Shown here: positions 25,339 to 34,359 of the stretch, in pieces
Position numbering within the stretch: position 1 is the stretch's first letter
Layout: the number at the start of each line of letters is the position of its first letter
NCBI RefSeq assembly: GCF_035918235.1
Contig: NZ_CP109485.1
Coordinates: forward strand, 744,001-808,000
Reading direction: 5' to 3'
From: Streptomyces sp. NBC_01445
Lineage (GTDB): Bacteria > Actinomycetota > Actinomycetes > Streptomycetales > Streptomycetaceae
Length of the DNA: 64,000 bases
Program-made: the position numbers and the translations under genes
The notes under the pieces: model-generated
Seen by the model: the letters and a program-made list of their open reading frames with translations, nothing else
What the model was told of the DNA's origin: nothing
Database searches by the model: none

Positions 25339-26031
25339 TCACGGCCGGCCGGCCGGGTCGTCGGATCCGCGCTCCTGCCGGTCGAGGATGGCCACCGCGA
25401 TGGCGGCCGCGCCGGCCGCGTTCCCGTCCTTGACGGCCCGGTGCAGGTCCTCGTGCGACGTGTCATCGCCGCTGAGGGTGTGCTGCATGCACTGGTCGGC
25501 CTTGACGCTGTCGCGCAGGGCGTCGCTCATCCCCCGGTAGAGGTTCTGCAGTACGGGGTTGTGCGAGGCCTCGGCGATGCGGAGGTGGAAGTCGACGTCG
25601 GCGTCCGCGAAGGCGTCCACGTCGGCGTTCCGGCTCGCGTCGGCCCGGTCGTCCAGGGCCTGCTGCATCTGCTGGAGATCGTCCGCCGTGCGCCTCGTCG
25701 CGGCGAGCCGGGCGGCGACGATGTCGAGGCCGCGGCGTACGTCGATGATGTCCTGGGCGGCGGCGCGGTCGAGCTGACGGCGCAGCGCGACCTGGGCCTC
25801 GTCGGTGGCGGTCACGAAGGTCCCGTTGCCCTGACGGGTCATCAACAGACCCGAGTGCACGAGGACGCGCACGGCCTCGCGCACCGACAGGCGGCTGACG
25901 CCCAGTGTCTCGGCGAGCCGGCTCTCGGACGGGATCTTGTCGCCGAGCTGCCAGGCGCCCGTAGCGATCTCCTGTCGCAGCGCGGCGATCACGGTGTCGA
26001 CGAGGGACGGCGCCCGTTCCACGTTTTTCAT
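25339..26031 (-). CDS. GntR-family transcriptional regulator (FCD/FadR subfamily)
   Basis: 230 residues from the ATG at 26031, with an AAGGGG/GGGG ribosome site. The winged helix reads IPSESRLAETLGVSRLSVREAVRVLVHSGLL, and the FCD domain has the DVDFHLRIAEASHNPVL motif (Asp, His) and a later DDTSHEDLHRAV His pair. It is divergent from the amidohydrolase-ABC operon, and its promoter contains GTCATC-T-GATGAC, the probable operator. Likely represses that operon and itself, with a metabolite of the pathway as effector. Confidence 0.9.
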   Translation of the reverse strand: MKNVERAPSLVDTVIAALRQEIATGAWQLGDKIPSESRLAETLGVSRLSVREAVRVLVHSGLLMTRQGNGTFVTATDEAQVALRRQLDRAAAQDIIDVRRGLDIVAARLAATRRTADDLQQMQQALDDRADASRNADVDAFADADVDFHLRIAEASHNPVLQNLYRGMSDALRDSVKADQCMQHTLSGDDTSHEDLHRAVKDGNAAGAAAIAVAILDRQERGSDDPAGRP

Positions 26032-26047
26032 CCCCACCCCTTCTCTA

Positions 26048-26060
26048 GTCATCTGATGAC
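26048..26060. promoter_or_regulatory. Palindrome GTCATCTGATGAC, candidate operator
   Basis: Six-base arms GTCATC and GATGAC around one T, 17 bp upstream of the second GntR start and about 50 bp before the amidohydrolase start. FadR-type GntR proteins bind short palindromes of this size. Confidence 0.55.
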
Positions 26061-26109
26061 CTGGTAACTCTAGCGGTCGGTTCTTCTCCAACGAAGGAGT
26101 TATGCCGTC

Positions 26110-27336
26110 ATGACGCACATCTTGTTCACAGCAATACGTCTGGACGGCGGGCAGCCCCGCGACGTTCTGGTCGCCGACGGGCGTATCGCCGCCATCGCCC
26201 CTCCCGCTCTGCCTGAAGAGTACGAAGTCGTCGACGGCGGCGGCGCCTTGGCCCTGCCCTCGCCGGTCGACGCCCACATCCACCCCGACAAGACCACGTG
26301 GGGTCAGAGCTGGCTCAGCCGTACGCCCGCGTCGACCCTGCGGGATCTGATCGACGGCGATGTGGCCGCGCGGGCCGGCATGGCGGCGCCGGTCGAGGAG
26401 CGCGCCGGTGCGCTCATGGACCGTGCCCTCACCCGCGGCACCCGCGCGATGCGTGCGCATGTCGACGTCGCACCCGTCCACGGGCTCTCCAATGTGCACG
26501 GCGTCCGTGCCGCCGCGGCCTCGCGCGCCCACCTGCTCGACGTACAGGTGGTGGCCTTTCCCCAGCTCGGTCTGCTCACCGAGCCGGGGACGGCCGAGCT
26601 TCTCGAGAAGGCACTGTCCGAGGGCGCCGACGTGCTCGGCGGCCTGGATCCGGTGGGCGTGGACGGGGACATGCACGGCCAACTCGATGTGCTGTTCGGC
26701 CTGTCCGAGAGGGCGGCCGTCCCGCTCGACATTCACCTGCACGACGGTGGTCCGGCCGGCAACGAGCAGGTCACCGAGATCGCCCGCCGTACGGTGGCGC
26801 ACGGCATGCAGGGACGCGTCACCGTCAGCCACGCCTTCTGCCTCGCCGATCTCGAAGGCGACGAACTCGCGCGGACGGGCGAGATCCTCGCCGGGGCGGG
26901 GGTGTCCCTCACGACCTGTGCCCTGGGAGCCGACCCCGTCGTCCCCTTCGGTCCCCTGGGCGGGCATGGGGTGCTGGTCGCGGCGGGCTCCGACGGCGTA
27001 CGCGACCCCTGGACCCCGTTCGGCGACGGCGACATGATCACTCGGGCCCACCTTCTCGCGTACCGCACCGATGCCCGTACGGACGCCGAACTCGCCGCGT
27101 GCTACGCGGTCGTGGCGCACGGGGGCGCCGCGCTCCTGGGCCTTGAGCGGACGGAGCTGCGCGTCGGTGACCCCGCCGACTTCGTGCTGCTTCCCGGCGA
27201 CTCGGTGGCGCAGGTCGTCGTGGACCGGCCCGTACCGAGCCTGGTCGTGCGGGGCGGACGCGTGATCGCGCGCAAGGGACAGCTGGTCGACGGCCGGCAA
27301 CAGCGAGACCGTCTCGTCGAAGGGGCCTCCCGATGA
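26110..27336 (+). CDS. Amidohydrolase, cytosine deaminase-like
   Basis: 408 residues. The metal site of the amidohydrolase superfamily is present: VDAHIHPDKTTWG (HxH) near residue 56, IHLHDGG and VSHAF in the middle, and GSDGVRDPWTPFGDGDM near the end, corresponding to the HDDVFDPW region of CodA. Here the residue before the final Asp is Ser, not His-Asp. This supports a deaminase or ring-opening hydrolase for a pyrimidine- or triazine-like substrate, not exactly cytosine. A GAAGGAG site lies 11 nt upstream. It overlaps the ABC binding-protein gene by ATGA, so substrate import and hydrolysis are coupled. Confidence 0.85.
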   Translation: MTHILFTAIRLDGGQPRDVLVADGRIAAIAPPALPEEYEVVDGGGALALPSPVDAHIHPDKTTWGQSWLSRTPASTLRDLIDGDVAARAGMAAPVEERAGALMDRALTRGTRAMRAHVDVAPVHGLSNVHGVRAAAASRAHLLDVQVVAFPQLGLLTEPGTAELLEKALSEGADVLGGLDPVGVDGDMHGQLDVLFGLSERAAVPLDIHLHDGGPAGNEQVTEIARRTVAHGMQGRVTVSHAFCLADLEGDELARTGEILAGAGVSLTTCALGADPVVPFGPLGGHGVLVAAGSDGVRDPWTPFGDGDMITRAHLLAYRTDARTDAELAACYAVVAHGGAALLGLERTELRVGDPADFVLLPGDSVAQVVVDRPVPSLVVRGGRVIARKGQLVDGRQQRDRLVEGASR

Positions 27337-28949
27337 TGCGCCGCGCTCTCCCCGTGATCGGGCTCGTCCTGACGCTCGCCGCCTGCACCTCCGGAGCTCA
27401 ACAACCGCAGCAGGGCTCCGCACCGGCGAAGCTCGACCTGAAGACCACCACCCCCGCCGCCACCAAGGGCCTGGGCAAGGTGACGTGGAACCTCCCGTAC
27501 GAGCCGCAGACCCTGGACCCGATCCGTTCCTTCAACTACGCGGAGAACACCGCCCTCGCCAACATGTGCGAGAGCCTGCTGCGGCTGACCCCGGACTTCA
27601 AGATCAAGCCGGGCCTCGCCGTCAAGGCCGCCAACCCGACGCCTACCACCTGGGTCTACACGATCCGCAAGGGCGTGACGTTCTGGAACGGCGATCCGCT
27701 GACCGCCGACGACGTCGCGGCGAGCCTGCGACGGCACCTCGACCCGAAGCTCGGCACCTGGTGGGGCGACTACTTCAACACCGTCAAGTCGGTCCGGGCC
27801 ACCGGCTCCATGCAGGTCACGGTCACCCTCAAGCAGCCCGACGCCCTGTTCAACCAGGCGATGGCCACCGGCGCCGGCGCCGTCGTGCAGAAGAAGTTCC
27901 TCGACAAGGCCGGCAAGTCGCTCGGCTCGCCGTCGAGCGGCGTGATGTGCACCGGACCGTTCCAGTTCCATGACTGGAAGTCGGGCGACTCGATGACGCT
28001 CAGGCGCTACGACCACTACTGGAACAAGCCCCTCAAGGCCAAGTCCGAGTCCCTGGTCCTGCGGTTCATCGCCGACGAGACGACCGCCGTCAACGCCCTG
28101 CGCTCCGGCGAGGTCGACGGCCAGTACTTCTATCTGCCGCCCGCGGGTCTCAGCCAGCTCCAGAAATCGACCACCGGCTCGGTGACCCTCGGCCGCTCCC
28201 TCACGTTCTGGGCGCTGCTCGGCTCGGCGAAGTCCGGCCCCTACGCCGACCCGAGGGTGCGCCAGGCCCTGTCGCTCGCGCTGGACCGCGCGGCGATATC
28301 CAAGGTCGTCTTCCAGGGAACGGCTTCCCCGCAACGCGCGCTGACGGGCAGCGACTACTGGGGCTACGAGCGCAAGACGTATCAGAAGGCGTACGAAGCC
28401 CTCCCACCGGAGACCACCGATCTCGCGAAGGCCAAGGAGCTTCTCGTCCAGGCAGGCTCGCCGACGAAGCCCATCGTGATCGGCGTCCAGGGCAGTTCGG
28501 CCGTGCACGAGCAGACCGCCAACCTGCTGAAGGCCACCGGCGAAGCGCTCGGCCTCGACATCGAGATCCGGGTCGTCCCGGTCGAGCAGTACGGCAACCT
28601 CTACAGCGACCCCAAGGCGCGCAAGGGCATCGACGCCTTCCTCAGCACCTGGTACGGCAATGTGCCGGATCCGCTGGACATCTACACCGTGTTCCGCAAG
28701 GGCGGGCGGACGAACTTCAGCGACTACAAGGCAGTTGACGGCGCCATCGCCAAGGCGCGGGCCGAGGGGGACCCGGCAGCACGGGCGTCGCTCGTCACCG
28801 GGATCCAGGAGAAGGTGACCCGCGACGTCGTGTGGATGCCGCTCAACAACCTGCCCGTGATCCTCTACATGAACAAGCGGGTCACCGGCGCCGTGCCGTC
28901 CTTCCCCTACCTGTACTACCCGTGGGCCGCAGGGCTGGGGGCCAGATGA
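27333..28949 (+). CDS. ABC importer substrate-binding lipoprotein (family 5, oligopeptide/nickel type)
   Basis: 538 residues with a lipobox LTLAAC (Cys18). Conserved SBP_bac_5 blocks are YEPQTLDPIRSFNYAENTALANMCESLL near the start, TPTTWVYTIRKGVTFWNGDPLTADDVAASL and DPRVRQALSLALDRAAI. Members bind peptides, nickel chelates or small N-heterocyclic molecules. It overlaps the amidohydrolase upstream and the permease downstream by ATGA. The cargo of this transporter is likely the amidohydrolase substrate rather than a peptide (inference). Confidence 0.9.
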   Translation: MMRRALPVIGLVLTLAACTSGAQQPQQGSAPAKLDLKTTTPAATKGLGKVTWNLPYEPQTLDPIRSFNYAENTALANMCESLLRLTPDFKIKPGLAVKAANPTPTTWVYTIRKGVTFWNGDPLTADDVAASLRRHLDPKLGTWWGDYFNTVKSVRATGSMQVTVTLKQPDALFNQAMATGAGAVVQKKFLDKAGKSLGSPSSGVMCTGPFQFHDWKSGDSMTLRRYDHYWNKPLKAKSESLVLRFIADETTAVNALRSGEVDGQYFYLPPAGLSQLQKSTTGSVTLGRSLTFWALLGSAKSGPYADPRVRQALSLALDRAAISKVVFQGTASPQRALTGSDYWGYERKTYQKAYEALPPETTDLAKAKELLVQAGSPTKPIVIGVQGSSAVHEQTANLLKATGEALGLDIEIRVVPVEQYGNLYSDPKARKGIDAFLSTWYGNVPDPLDIYTVFRKGGRTNFSDYKAVDGAIAKARAEGDPAARASLVTGIQEKVTRDVVWMPLNNLPVILYMNKRVTGAVPSFPYLYYPWAAGLGAR

Positions 28950-29878
28950 TCACCTATCTGGCACGGAAGTTGATCGCACTGGCGGTCGTCCTGGTCGTCG
29001 CCTCGTTCCTCGTCTACGGACTGCTCTACCTCGTACCGGGCGGGCCGATGGCGTTCCTGCTCGGCAACCGGAGCGGCACGCCCGAACAGATCGCCGCCAT
29101 CCGGGCCCAGTACCGGCTCGACGACCCCTTTCTGGTCCGCTACGCGGCGTGGCTCGGTGACGCCGTGCGCGGCGACTTCGGCAGCTCCCTGGTGTACCGG
29201 CAGCATGTCTCGGGCCTGATGGGTGCCCGCGCGGCGACCACCGCGTTCCTGGTCGGCTACTCCACCGTCCTGATCGTCGTGGTCGGTGTGGCGGGCGGCG
29301 TGCTGGCCGGACTGCGCCGGGGCCGCGTGGACGCCGTCATCAGCGCGGTCTCCTCGGCGTTCCTCGCCACGCCGACATTCGTGATCGGTGTGCTCCTCGT
29401 GATCGTGTTCGCCCTGGGCCTGGGCTGGTTCCCGGTGTTCGGGCCTGGGGAAGGCCTGTTCGGCCGGCTGTATCACCTGACGCTCCCGGCGATCACCCTC
29501 AGCCTCGGCAGCGCCGCCTTCCTCGCCCGCATCACCCGCGCCTCGGTCCGCGAGGAGCTGGGGCGCGAGCATGTGGAGACCGCCCGCAGCCGGGGAATCG
29601 CCGAGGCACTGGTCGTCCGCCGGCATGTACTGCGCAACGCGTCGATCCCGGTGATCACCGTCACCGGCCTGACCGTGGCCAGTCTCATCGCCGGCTCGGT
29701 CGTGGTGGAGAACGTGTTCGCCCTCGACGGCCTCGGCTCCCTCTTCGTACGGGCGATCCTGCAGCGCGACTTCGCGGTCGTGCAGGCCGTCGTTCTCGTT
29801 CTCGTCGCCGCCTTCGTCCTCATCAACCTCGTGGTGGACCTGTGCTACAAAGCCCTCGACCCGCGGATGTCCCGATGA
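28946..29878 (+). CDS. ABC importer permease, DppB/OppB type
   Basis: 310 residues from the ATG at 28946, overlapping the previous stop. Six helices are visible, starting LARKLIALAVVLVVASFLVYGLLYLVPGGP; the periplasmic loop carries the usual YRLDDPFLVRY. The cytoplasmic EAA loop REELGREHVETARSRGIAEALVVRRHVLRN contacts the ATPase. The last residues PRMSR overlap the next gene. Confidence 0.92.
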   Translation: MITYLARKLIALAVVLVVASFLVYGLLYLVPGGPMAFLLGNRSGTPEQIAAIRAQYRLDDPFLVRYAAWLGDAVRGDFGSSLVYRQHVSGLMGARAATTAFLVGYSTVLIVVVGVAGGVLAGLRRGRVDAVISAVSSAFLATPTFVIGVLLVIVFALGLGWFPVFGPGEGLFGRLYHLTLPAITLSLGSAAFLARITRASVREELGREHVETARSRGIAEALVVRRHVLRNASIPVITVTGLTVASLIAGSVVVENVFALDGLGSLFVRAILQRDFAVVQAVVLVLVAAFVLINLVVDLCYKALDPRMSR

Positions 29879-30744
29879 CCGCCGTGGCCACCCGCGTGCG
29901 CGGGACACTCGGCAGGTTCAGCCCGTCCCGTGCCGTGCGTGCGCTCGGCGTGTCCGGCGTCGCCGCGGCGGCGCTGCTCGCCGTGGTGCTGACGGTCACG
30001 CTGCTCGCGCCCGTCCTTGCTCCCTACGACCCCGACCAGCCGGACCTGTTCAACTCGCTGGCCGGGGCCTCGGCCGCGCACCCCCTGGGCGGCGACGCCC
30101 TCGGCCGGGACGTGCTGTCACGGCTGATGTGGGGCGCCCGTACGACGTTGAGCGGTCCCGTCCTCATCATCTGCCTGTCCACCGTCGTCGGCACCGCGCT
30201 GGCGATCACCGCCGCATGGGCGGGCGGCAAGGTGGACGCGGTCGTCTCGCGCCTGCTGGACGTCCTGTTCGCGGTCCCGGGCATCGTCTTCGCCCTGATC
30301 ACCGTGGCCGTACTCGGCCCCGGCGTCACCGGCGTCGTCCTGGGCCTTGCCGTCGCCTACACCCCGTACGTGGCACGGGTGGTGCGCAGTGCGGCGCTGC
30401 GGGAACGCAACATGCCCTATGTAGCGGCGGCCTGGGTTCAGGGCAGGTCCGCATTCGCCATCTGCGTACGGCATCTGCTGCCCAATCTGCGCCCGATCAT
30501 CGTCGCCCAGTCGGTGTCCGCCCTGGGCTTCGCGGTCATCGACCTCGCGGCGATCTCCTTCCTGGGGCTCGGCGTGCAGCCGCCCACCGCTGACTGGGGG
30601 CTGATGGTCAAGAGCGGACTGGACGGCGCGACGCGCGGACAGCCGCTGGAGGCACTGGGTGCGGGCCTGTTGATCGTGCTCGTGGTCGCCGCGGTGATCG
30701 TGCTCGGCGACCGCCTCGGCAAGGAGGAGGGTGACCACCGATGA
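29875..30744 (+). CDS. ABC importer permease, DppC/OppC type
   Basis: 289 residues from the overlapping ATG at 29875. The helix after an Arg-rich N-terminus (LGVSGVAAAALLAVVLTVTLLAPV), the HPLGGDALGRDVLSRLMWGARTTL block and the EAA loop with MPYVAAAWVQGRSAFAICVRHLLPNL are the DppC signature. Pairs with the preceding permease to form the translocation pore. Confidence 0.92.
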   Translation: MTAVATRVRGTLGRFSPSRAVRALGVSGVAAAALLAVVLTVTLLAPVLAPYDPDQPDLFNSLAGASAAHPLGGDALGRDVLSRLMWGARTTLSGPVLIICLSTVVGTALAITAAWAGGKVDAVVSRLLDVLFAVPGIVFALITVAVLGPGVTGVVLGLAVAYTPYVARVVRSAALRERNMPYVAAAWVQGRSAFAICVRHLLPNLRPIIVAQSVSALGFAVIDLAAISFLGLGVQPPTADWGLMVKSGLDGATRGQPLEALGAGLLIVLVVAAVIVLGDRLGKEEGDHR

Positions 30745-31784
30745 GTCTCCTGAAGCGTGAGAGGGATCAGCCGGAGAAGAGTCGGGCGGAGACGGGTCTG
30801 CCCGGGGGCAGTCTGCTCGATCTGCGTGGACTCGGGCTCGCGGTTCCGGCCGGCCGGGAGTGGCGGCCCCTCGTCGAGGAGGTCGACCTGTCGATCGGCC
30901 GGGGCGAGGCCGTGGGGCTGGTCGGCGAGTCCGGCTCGGGCAAGTCCATGACGGCGCGGACGATCCTCGGGCTCACGCCGCCGGGGGCGCGCGTCACCGG
31001 TGACATCGTCTTCGACGGGATCCGGGTGACCGGCATGGACCGGCGGGCGCTGCGCGGCCTGCGGGCCCGGCGCATCGCGATGGTCTTCCAGGATCCGCGG
31101 GCCCACATCAATCCCGTGCGCAGCATCGGCGACTTCCTCACCGAAGCCATGATCGCCAACCTGGACGTGCCCGCCCCCGAGGCGAAGGCGCGGGCGGTGC
31201 GGCTTCTGTCGGACGTCGGTATCGCGGACGGCGAGCGGCGGATGCGCCAGTACCCGCACGAGCTGTCCGGCGGGCTGCTGCAACGCGTCATGATCGCGTC
31301 GGTCCTTGCCGTCGAGCCCGATCTGATCCTTGCCGACGAGCCCACCACGGCCCTGGATGTCACCACGCAGTCCGAGGTCATGGCCATCCTCGACGAGCTG
31401 CGCCGGGAGCGCGGTACGGCCATGCTGCTGATCACCCATGACCTGGAGCTGGCGGCGGCCACCTGCGACCGGCTCGCCGTCATGTACGCGGGCCGGATCG
31501 TGGAAACCCAGGCCGCCGGCGCGCTGACGGCCACGCCCCGTCACCCGTACACCTCCGGTCTGATGCTCTCGCGGCCGAGCATCGATCAAGTCGTCCACCG
31601 GCTGCCCGTCATCCCCGGGCGGCCGCTTGCCGCCTTCGAGGCGGAGGACGGGTGCGCGTTCGCCCCGCGGTGCGCGCATGCGCGACCGTTCTGCGGGGAC
31701 GGGCGGCCGGCCGTGGTGGAACTGGAGGGGGCGCGCGTGGCGTGCACGCGGGCCGGCGAACTCACCTTGCAGGGAGAGTCATGA
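30741..31784 (+). CDS. ABC importer ATPase, DppD/OppD type
   Basis: 347 residues. Walker A GESGSGKSM, signature LSGGLLQRVMIA, Walker B LILADEPTTALD and the H-loop LITHDLELAA are all intact. The C-terminal Cys-rich tail (GCAFAPRCAHARPFC) is the oligopeptide-transporter extension. Overlaps its neighbours by ATGA. Together with the next gene forms the ATPase heterodimer. Confidence 0.92.
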   Translation: MSLLKRERDQPEKSRAETGLPGGSLLDLRGLGLAVPAGREWRPLVEEVDLSIGRGEAVGLVGESGSGKSMTARTILGLTPPGARVTGDIVFDGIRVTGMDRRALRGLRARRIAMVFQDPRAHINPVRSIGDFLTEAMIANLDVPAPEAKARAVRLLSDVGIADGERRMRQYPHELSGGLLQRVMIASVLAVEPDLILADEPTTALDVTTQSEVMAILDELRRERGTAMLLITHDLELAAATCDRLAVMYAGRIVETQAAGALTATPRHPYTSGLMLSRPSIDQVVHRLPVIPGRPLAAFEAEDGCAFAPRCAHARPFCGDGRPAVVELEGARVACTRAGELTLQGES

Positions 31785-32572
31785 GCGACTTCGTGATCGA
31801 GGCGGCGGGTCTGCGCAAGGAGTTCGGGCAGGCGGTCGCCGTCGACGATGTGTCCTTCACGCTCTCGCGAGGCCAGTCGCTGGCCGTGGTCGGCGAGTCC
31901 GGCTCCGGCAAGACGACGGTCGCGCGGATGCTGGTCGGCCTGGAGACGCCGACCGGCGGGTCGATCGGCGTGTGCGGCCGGCCGCGTCGGGGCGGGCGGG
32001 TGTCATCGGCGGAACGCCGCAGGCGTGCCCGCGAGATCCAGATCGTGTTCCAGGACCCCTACTCGTCGCTCGACAAGCTCCAGCGGATCGGCGATGTCGT
32101 GGAGACCAGCCTCGCCCTGCACTTCCCGCTGACTCCCGCCGAACGGCGCAGGCGGGCGAAGGAGTTGCTCGAAGCGGTCGGACTGGCCGAGCGGCACGCT
32201 TCCATGCTCCCCCGCCAGCTCTCCGGCGGGCAGCGGCAGCGCGTCGCCATCGCCCGCGCCATCGCCGTCGAGCCGGAGGTCCTCGTACTGGACGAGGCGG
32301 TGGCGGCGCTCGATGTGTCCATCCAGGCGCAGATCCTCAATCTGCTCGCCGACATCCGCGAACGCAGCGGCATCAGTTACGTCTTCATCTCGCACGACCT
32401 CGCCGTGGTCCACCAGATCAGCGACATCGCCGTCGTGATGTCCGGCGGCCGGATCGTCGAGCGCGGGGACACCCGCGATCTGCTGCGCGATCCCCAGGAG
32501 GAGTACACCCAGGCACTGCGCGCGGCGGTCCCGCGTCCCGGCTGGAAGCCGAGTCGGAGGCAACCCGCCTGA
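31781..32572 (+). CDS. ABC importer ATPase, DppF/OppF type
   Basis: 263 residues from the ATG overlapping the DppD-type stop. Walker A GESGSGKTT, signature LSGGQRQRVAIARAIAV, Walker B VLVLDEAVAALDVS and the H-loop VFISHDLAVVH are intact. The end of the operon is a strong hairpin 10 bp downstream. The DEAVAALDVS form (DEAVSALDVS) is standard for the family. Confidence 0.92.
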   Translation: MSDFVIEAAGLRKEFGQAVAVDDVSFTLSRGQSLAVVGESGSGKTTVARMLVGLETPTGGSIGVCGRPRRGGRVSSAERRRRAREIQIVFQDPYSSLDKLQRIGDVVETSLALHFPLTPAERRRRAKELLEAVGLAERHASMLPRQLSGGQRQRVAIARAIAVEPEVLVLDEAVAALDVSIQAQILNLLADIRERSGISYVFISHDLAVVHQISDIAVVMSGGRIVERGDTRDLLRDPQEEYTQALRAAVPRPGWKPSRRQPA

Positions 32573-32581
32573 GGCTCGTGA

Positions 32582-32611
32582 GGGGAGTGGCGGCGGGCGC
32601 CGCCACTCCCC
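32582..32611. terminator. Strong hairpin, probable bidirectional terminator
   Basis: A perfect 13-bp stem, GGGGAGTGGCGGC and its complement, with a GGGC loop, sits between the convergent ABC operon (ends 32572) and adenine deaminase (ends 32621). No T tract, but the GC-rich stem is typical for streptomycete terminators. Confidence 0.75.
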
Positions 32612-32620
32612 CGGCCCCGT

Positions 32621-34330
32621 TCAGGAACCGACCGTCGCCCCCACCGGCGCGCGCCGCGCGACGTCCACCAGTGACCGGTCAGTGATCTTCAGTGCGGGGG
32701 ACACGGCGAGCGTCAGAGTGGACACGCTCATGAACGGGTTGAGGTGCTCCCATCCCCACGCCTCCAGGGCGGCTCGCACGGCGCCCGCTTCTTCGGCGAC
32801 CCGCGCTGCGGGCTCGGCCGACAGCACGCCACCGACCGGGAGCGGCATCCGCGCCGCCACACTCTCTCCGGCGGTCCCGCGGACGACGGCCACGCCGCCA
32901 CCGTCGGCCACCACGTTCGCCGACGCGGCGGCCATCGCCGCACGGGACGTACCGATCGTCAGCAGGTTGTGACTGTCGTGGGCGTACGTGGTGGCCACCG
33001 CGCCCGAGGCCAGGTCCCGACCGAGCAGCGGCGCGAAGACAACTCCGTCGCGCCCGTGGCGATTGCGGACGCGGACCAGCACGGCCCGGCCCTCCCACGC
33101 CACTTCGCCGCCGGACACGGGGAGTTCGACCTCGGCGGCCTCGGTATAGGTGTCGCGCGGGTTCACGCGCATGGCCCGGAACCGGTGCGTCCCGTCGGGC
33201 AGGTCCACGCGCCAGCGGAACCCTTCGGCCTCCTGCGCCTCAACGTCGACCCGGCTTTCCAGGGCGCCGGCCTCCCCGGACCGTGCCTCGTAGACCGCGG
33301 CTCCGTCCCTGCCCACGACCTGGCCGCCGGCCAGCACGACGGCCGGGTCGAACGCGGCGAGTTCGCCGCGCAGGAGGACCAGGTCGGCGCGCTTGCCGGG
33401 CGAGACGACGCCCCGGTCGTACAGTCGCAGCCGCTGCGCCGGGGTCCAGGTCAGCGCGCGCAGGACGACGTGCGGCGGGAAGCCCGCCGCCACCGCCACA
33501 CGGGCAATGTGGTCCAGGTGTCCCTTGGTGACGATGTGGTCGGCGGCGAGGTCGTCGGTCACGAGGCACAGCGGCGGCAGCTGGGGCAGGTCGAGGAGCG
33601 CCTTCGCCACGTCCTCGTCGAGGCACTTCTCCTGGAGCATCATCGTCATGCCCAGGCGGGCCTTCTCCAGGACCACTTCGGTGCGGTTCTTGGTGTGGTC
33701 GGAGTCCACGCCCGTGGCCAGGTAGGCGCTGAGTTCCGCGCCGCTGAGGTTCGGGCAGTGGCCGTCCAGGATCGTTCCCTGTGCCCGGGCGGCGGCGGTG
33801 ACCGCTGCCATCCGCGGGTCGCCGGCCACGACCGCCCGGTAGTCCATGACCTCGCCCAGCGCCACCACTCCCGGCCAGCGCAGCATCTCCGCGATGTCGT
33901 CGGCGGACAGCGCCGCACCGGCGTGCTCAAGACCTTCCAGCGCGGGCACGCACGAGGGCACGCCCCACAGCTGGGTCTGCGGCGTCCGGTCACCGGCGTC
34001 GATCATCCACCGCATGGCGTCCCGGCCCGCGACGTTGACGATCTCGTGCGGGTCGGCGAGGACGGTGGTGGTGCCGCGGGCCAGCGTCACCGCGGCGAAC
34101 TGCTGCGGCGTGAGGAAGGCGCTCTCGATGTGCATGTGGGCGTCCACGAAACCGGGGACGATCCGCATGCCGGTGGCGTCGATCTCCTCGCGCGCCTCGG
34201 CGGGTGTGCCCGGCGGCAGTACGGCGCTGATCGCGCTCCCCCGGACCAGCACGTCCGCGGGGAACTCCTCGCCGGTGAAGGTGGACACCACGCTCCCGCC
34301 GAAGATCCGGAGGTCGTGCTGTTCACTCAT
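32621..34330 (-). CDS. ade: Adenine deaminase
   Basis: 569 residues from the ATG at 34330 with GGAG upstream. DAHMHIESAFLTPQQFA (His-x-His metal ligands near residues 65-67), ADPHEIVNVAG, GHCPNLSGAE and GVDSDHTKNRTEVV are the conserved blocks of the Ade amidohydrolase family. It converts adenine to hypoxanthine and ammonia. An NCS2 purine permease gene lies 29 bp upstream in transcription order, making a two-gene purine salvage unit under control of the divergent LacI-type gene. Confidence 0.9.
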   Translation of the reverse strand: MSEQHDLRIFGGSVVSTFTGEEFPADVLVRGSAISAVLPPGTPAEAREEIDATGMRIVPGFVDAHMHIESAFLTPQQFAAVTLARGTTTVLADPHEIVNVAGRDAMRWMIDAGDRTPQTQLWGVPSCVPALEGLEHAGAALSADDIAEMLRWPGVVALGEVMDYRAVVAGDPRMAAVTAAARAQGTILDGHCPNLSGAELSAYLATGVDSDHTKNRTEVVLEKARLGMTMMLQEKCLDEDVAKALLDLPQLPPLCLVTDDLAADHIVTKGHLDHIARVAVAAGFPPHVVLRALTWTPAQRLRLYDRGVVSPGKRADLVLLRGELAAFDPAVVLAGGQVVGRDGAAVYEARSGEAGALESRVDVEAQEAEGFRWRVDLPDGTHRFRAMRVNPRDTYTEAAEVELPVSGGEVAWEGRAVLVRVRNRHGRDGVVFAPLLGRDLASGAVATTYAHDSHNLLTIGTSRAAMAAASANVVADGGGVAVVRGTAGESVAARMPLPVGGVLSAEPAARVAEEAGAVRAALEAWGWEHLNPFMSVSTLTLAVSPALKITDRSLVDVARRAPVGATVGS

Positions 34331-34359
34331 GTCGTCGTGCTCCTTCGTGGACGGTGCCG

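Noticed and set aside
23398..26067. An 889-residue plus-strand frame over the CodB-like permease and GntR genes
   Set aside because: It is out of frame with the permease and antisense to two GntR genes; no domain is visible.
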